Shown here piece by piece: positions 7,633 through 10,004 of a stretch of DNA of 10,004 nucleotides; the first letter of the stretch is position 1; every line of letters starts with the position of its first letter. The position numbers and the translations under genes were made by a program. Location: assembly GCA_015680635.1 (NCBI GenBank), contig JAABOA010000566.1:237-10240 (forward strand). Direction: 5' to 3'. The notes below the pieces were generated by a model, which saw only the letters and a program-made list of their open reading frames with translations, was not told where the DNA came from and made no database searches. Source of the DNA: Lunasporangiospora selenospora. Its lineage: Eukaryota > Mortierellomycota > Mortierellomycetes > Mortierellales > Mortierellaceae.

Positions 7633-9322
7633 TTATGACCAGTCTTCGCGTCGAAGCGTCCGGAGACTCTTGCCTGGTGCACGTCCATCTGTGGATGGCC
7701 GAGTAAAGTCGGCTGCATATGACTCGCCTGGGTGTCCTGGATGGGCATCAATCGAAGGTCGGTCCCGGTTTGGAGTCGATGATCGAACAACGGGTGATGC
7801 AGACCGGAGCACAGGGGAGGCTGTGGCCTGGGCTGAACTAGCCTGAGCCATTCGTGGCGAGGCTGCTACGTGTTCACCATCCTGACCAAAGAGATCTCCA
7901 CCTCGAAGCTTGGTACTGCTCAAGATGGGAGAATCTGGGAGTGCCTGTGGGTTCTTGCTAGCTTGGTGATCATCCCGCTCGTAAACGGCGGCGGTAGCGG
8001 CGGCAGCAGTAACAGTCGTGGCAGCAGCAGCAGCAGCAGAGATCTGGGGATGGTCATATTGCGTCTCCGCGGGCCAGTAACCCGCATCTTGACTCTGCGT
8101 GTAAGCCGATGGTTGTGGCAGCGACTGGCTTACGGAAGGATCCCACGCCTGGCTATACAAATCGCCATCGTTATAGTAGGCTGCACTCACGGCTGGATCG
8201 CCATTGTTGTACATGACTTCGGGTAAGGTTTGATCGTAAGCAGCTCGGCCATGGCCTGCGGCTCCGTAGCCTGCTGAGGTATGCTGCTGAAAGTCCTCCT
8301 GAAAGATCGTTGGACTGACTCTATAGGCGCCCTGTTGCTGCATCTGATGCGACTGGGGATAAGGGGCCGAGGCAACATATCCATCATGGTATCCCAGGTC
8401 CTCCTCGCCATAGCCGCCTGGGTGGTAGGCTGGATGGCCCGCGGTTTGTTGCATTGCGTATGCTCCTGCCTCATAACCATACCCATCGTCGTACTCGTTT
8501 CCGCCTCGGCCACCAGGGCCAGAAGTGATACTGACAGGCACTTCATGACCAATCGTCGGGCTAGGGCCTGTAAGGTAATTGAGACTGTTACGGTTCTTAG
8601 ATGTGGTCGAAGACGAAAGGCCCTGAAGTGCGTCAAAGCTGAGTGCGCCTTGGTGTCGACGACGGCGACGGTAGCAAAGGAGAGTGATGGCGATAATGAT
8701 GCCGAGGGCCGCAACACCTGCGATCGAACCGACGATCGCAGGGACATTGGTGGTGGAAGAAGAAGAAGAGGTACCATCGGTGGGGCGGATACTAGGGACG
8801 GTATTCGAGCCAGAGAGTGTGGGGCGGGTGGAGGTATGAGGGTTGGTTGGGCGAGTGGAGGTATCAATGGGCCTTGTCGAAGACTGGGTGGGGGGAGGAG
8901 TCGGTATGCTGCTTGAAGGGGCCGTGGGGTTTATTGTTGACGAGATCGTTGATGAGGGCGTTGATGATGACGGGGACGTTGGGATCGAGGAGGAGGAGGA
9001 TGAGGAGGAGGAGGAAGGGGAGGCTGTGGATACGGTTGGGGTATTCGAAACTGAGCTAGAGCTGGAAGAAGAGGATACGATTGGGGTGCTGACGCCTGTG
9101 GTAGGGCCTGTCTGCTCCGAGGTTTGATTGCCAGGAGGAGGAGAGACGACATCGCCCTATTGAAGGATAGAGAGAGGTGAAGAAGGTGAGTCGGGGGAAG
9201 AAGGCGATCAAGTAGGGGCGACGACGACGACGACGACGACGACTTACATTCTGTGCATGGACAAGTGGGAGTTGTGCCAGGGCAATGGCAACCAGCACAG
9301 TTGATGCGAGGACGGTGCTCAT
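7633..9322 (-). CDS. Mid2-like single-pass membrane protein, mucin-like ectodomain (exons 9322-9248 and 9156-7633)
   Basis: This is a predicted 532-residue type I membrane protein. Exon 1 encodes a signal peptide (residues 1-23, hydrophobic core VLVAIALA, likely cleavage after VHA). Residues 26-162 are Ser/Thr/Pro-rich, contain no cysteine, carry one N-glycosylation sequon (N35-Q-T), long serine runs and three STRP repeats, and are probably heavily O-mannosylated. Residues 163-187 form a transmembrane helix with a G168-x3-G172 motif, followed by CYRRRRRH as a cytoplasmic stop-transfer signal. The ~340-residue tail has a Tyr/Gly/Gln-rich part, an Ala-rich tract, and a C-terminal SPVLRSASPVVRSSTP segment. 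This layout matches fungal wall-stress sensors of the Mid2/Mtl1 type, which signal through Rho1 in yeast. There is no WSC cysteine domain, so it is not a Wsc sensor. The ATG at 9322 is the first in an open frame; its -3 base is C, a weak context. No enzyme domain is visible, and the sensor role is inferred from architecture alone. Confidence 0.85.
9157..9247 (-). other. Intron of the Mid2-like gene
   Basis: On the minus strand the donor is AAT|GTAAGT at 9247 and the acceptor CAATAG ends at 9157. Both are strong and in phase 0, joining VHAQN to GDVVSPPPG. The length is 91 bases. It separates the signal-peptide exon from the mature protein. The acceptor's own TAG would be a stop in the exon 2 frame if read through. 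Confidence 0.92.
9219..9243. repeat. CGA (TCG) microsatellite inside the intron
   Basis: About eight CGA units lie on the plus strand, which read as TCG repeats beginning right at the donor site GTAAGTCG on the gene's strand. If the intron were retained, the repeat would encode a run of about eight arginines. Confidence 0.9.
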
Positions 9323-9427
9323 CGGATCAGTGCGTTCGCGGGAGAGTGTTGAACGAGAAGAAAGAGAGGGGTAGGCTGCGCCTAACAGTGGTTGCAGGAC
9401 AGACAGAGTGAGCAGGATGGAGGAATG

Positions 9428-9504
9428 AGAGAAAATGAGAGAAAATGAGAATGAGAGATCGAGAATGAGATCAGAGAGAAAGAGAGAAAGAGAGAAAGAG
9501 AGAG
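9428..9504. repeat. GAGAAAAT and GAGAAA tandem repeats
   Basis: This purine-only low-complexity stretch on the plus strand has imperfect GAGAAAATGA units (9428-9450) and then (AGAGAA) units (about 9474-9504). It lies 100-180 bases upstream of the minus-strand start codon. Confidence 0.8.
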
Positions 9505-9641
9505 TGCTGAAGAAAGCAAGAAAAAGAGACGGCAGTAGGGGGAGAGGGTACGGGTGCGAGGAGAGATGTGCAAGTGCTTGGTCAGGGCGGTGTAACCAAG
9601 TCGCTCTATTCCTGTTGAATTGCGGTGCTGCCGTTGCCTGG

Positions 9642-9683
<42 letters not shown>
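9642..9683. repeat. CT dinucleotide microsatellite
   Basis: About 20 CT units with two interruptions lie on the plus strand (GA on the minus strand). It has the opposite strand sense to the purine tract at 9428-9504. Confidence 0.92.
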
Positions 9684-9720
9684 AATTAAATACAACCACC
9701 GCTTTACACGAGCGGCCTTG

Positions 9721-10004
9721 CGATGATGTCGTGGCCTGAGAGCCGCATGGCCCACCTCACATATTGCTCTGTTATCTCTTACTCTCTTACTCTCTTACTC
9801 TCTTACTCTATGCTCTCACTCTTTCTCGCTCTGACTATTCGTCTCTCTGGGGTCCCAGTCATTCGCCCCACCTCCCTCCTCCCCACTGGCTCCTCTTATA
9901 TCCTCAACACACCCTGCCTTTGCTAGGGACCTTCTTTCTCCCCCTCCTCTTTTCTTCCTCCTCTTCCCCCTCGCCCTGAGAAAAAGTATGGTGAGAAAAA
10001 TGGC
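9721..10004 (+). promoter_or_regulatory. Pyrimidine-rich right edge, possible leader of a plus-strand gene beyond the window
   Basis: From about 9770 to 9975 the plus strand is CT-rich, ending in a C/T block (9931-9977) much like the leader of the Nvj2-like gene. ATG triplets follow at 9988 and 10000 in the same frame, but only six codons remain before the edge. This suggests, without proving, a divergent gene starting here or just outside. No coding region can be called within the window. Confidence 0.3.
9779..9810. repeat. TTACTCTC 8-base tandem repeat, four units
   Basis: Four consecutive copies occur, three exact and the last ending in A. It is a small minisatellite in the pyrimidine-rich region. 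Confidence 0.9.

Larger units (their letters stand above)
9323..9720 (-). promoter_or_regulatory. Leader and promoter region of the Mid2-like gene
   Basis: On the gene's own strand, the ~200 bases before the ATG are strongly pyrimidine-rich, like the leader of the Nvj2-like gene at the other end of the window. The frame upstream of the ATG is open to a stop at 9686-9688 but has no other ATG, so the start at 9322 is the first available. I see no clear TATA box. The upstream open frame encodes only Ser/Leu/Phe and Arg/Glu repeats from the CT tracts. Confidence 0.45.

Noticed and set aside
8187-8867. 226-codon minus-strand open frame overlapping the sensor-like gene
   Set aside because: It is a shifted frame of the same strand. 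The accepted frame shows a signal peptide, TM helix and poly-Arg boundary with a clean intron; this one is compositionally odd.
8281-8916. 211-codon plus-strand open frame
   Set aside because: It is antisense to the TM and tail of the sensor-like gene, with Arg/Gly-rich content arising from the complementary codons.
9056-9685. Longer minus-strand protein extending upstream of 9322 and through the intron
   Set aside because: It starts at TTG, and its extra parts translate CT/GA and CGA microsatellites. The strong GTAAGT donor and TAG acceptor explain the frame change.
9779-9810. Regular repeat as a CRISPR-like array
   Set aside because: The four 8-base units are contiguous with no spacers; it is a simple tandem repeat in a eukaryotic sequence.
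9723-9979. Plus-strand short proteins at the right edge
   Set aside because: They translate CT-rich repeats into Ser/Leu/Pro strings and have no domain or splice support.

Overview
The window looks like nuclear DNA of a filamentous fungus. Genes carry short GT-AG introns (about 90-120 bases), pyrimidine-rich leaders precede the start codons, microsatellites are frequent between genes, and the encoded proteins have very long Ser/Gln-rich disordered tails. Base composition and gene style would suit an early-diverging Mucoromycota lineage such as Mortierellaceae. That placement is an inference from style, not a measured result.

Two protein genes account for most of the sequence, and they converge. 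The left gene (plus strand, 138-6509) encodes an Nvj2/TEX2-type lipid-transfer protein with an N-terminal membrane anchor, a split PH-like domain and an SMP-LTD domain. Two introns (1038-1157 and 3889-3996) join three exons into a predicted 2047-residue protein. The last ~1535 residues are a low-complexity tail, much longer than in the yeast or animal relatives I know. The tail contains four short basic, partly amphipathic modules, one unexpected hydrophobic segment and several RRxS phosphorylation-type motifs.

The right gene (minus strand, 9322 down to 7633) encodes a 532-residue single-pass membrane protein. It has a signal peptide on its own 25-codon exon, a 91-base intron containing a CGA/TCG microsatellite, a Ser/Thr/Pro mucin-like ectodomain without cysteines, a GxxxG-containing transmembrane helix followed by five arginines, and a long Tyr/Gly/Gln-rich cytoplasmic tail. 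Its layout resembles Mid2-type cell-wall stress sensors, but it has no recognisable catalytic or binding domain.

The 1.1 kb between the two stop codons (6510-7632) holds no supportable gene. It contains 3' regions, homopolymers and microsatellites. To the right of the minus-strand gene, 9323-10004 is purine-rich and then pyrimidine-rich on the plus strand. This arrangement could be a divergent promoter, with a plus-strand gene starting at or just beyond the right edge. The two genes have no evident functional link beyond both encoding membrane proteins.
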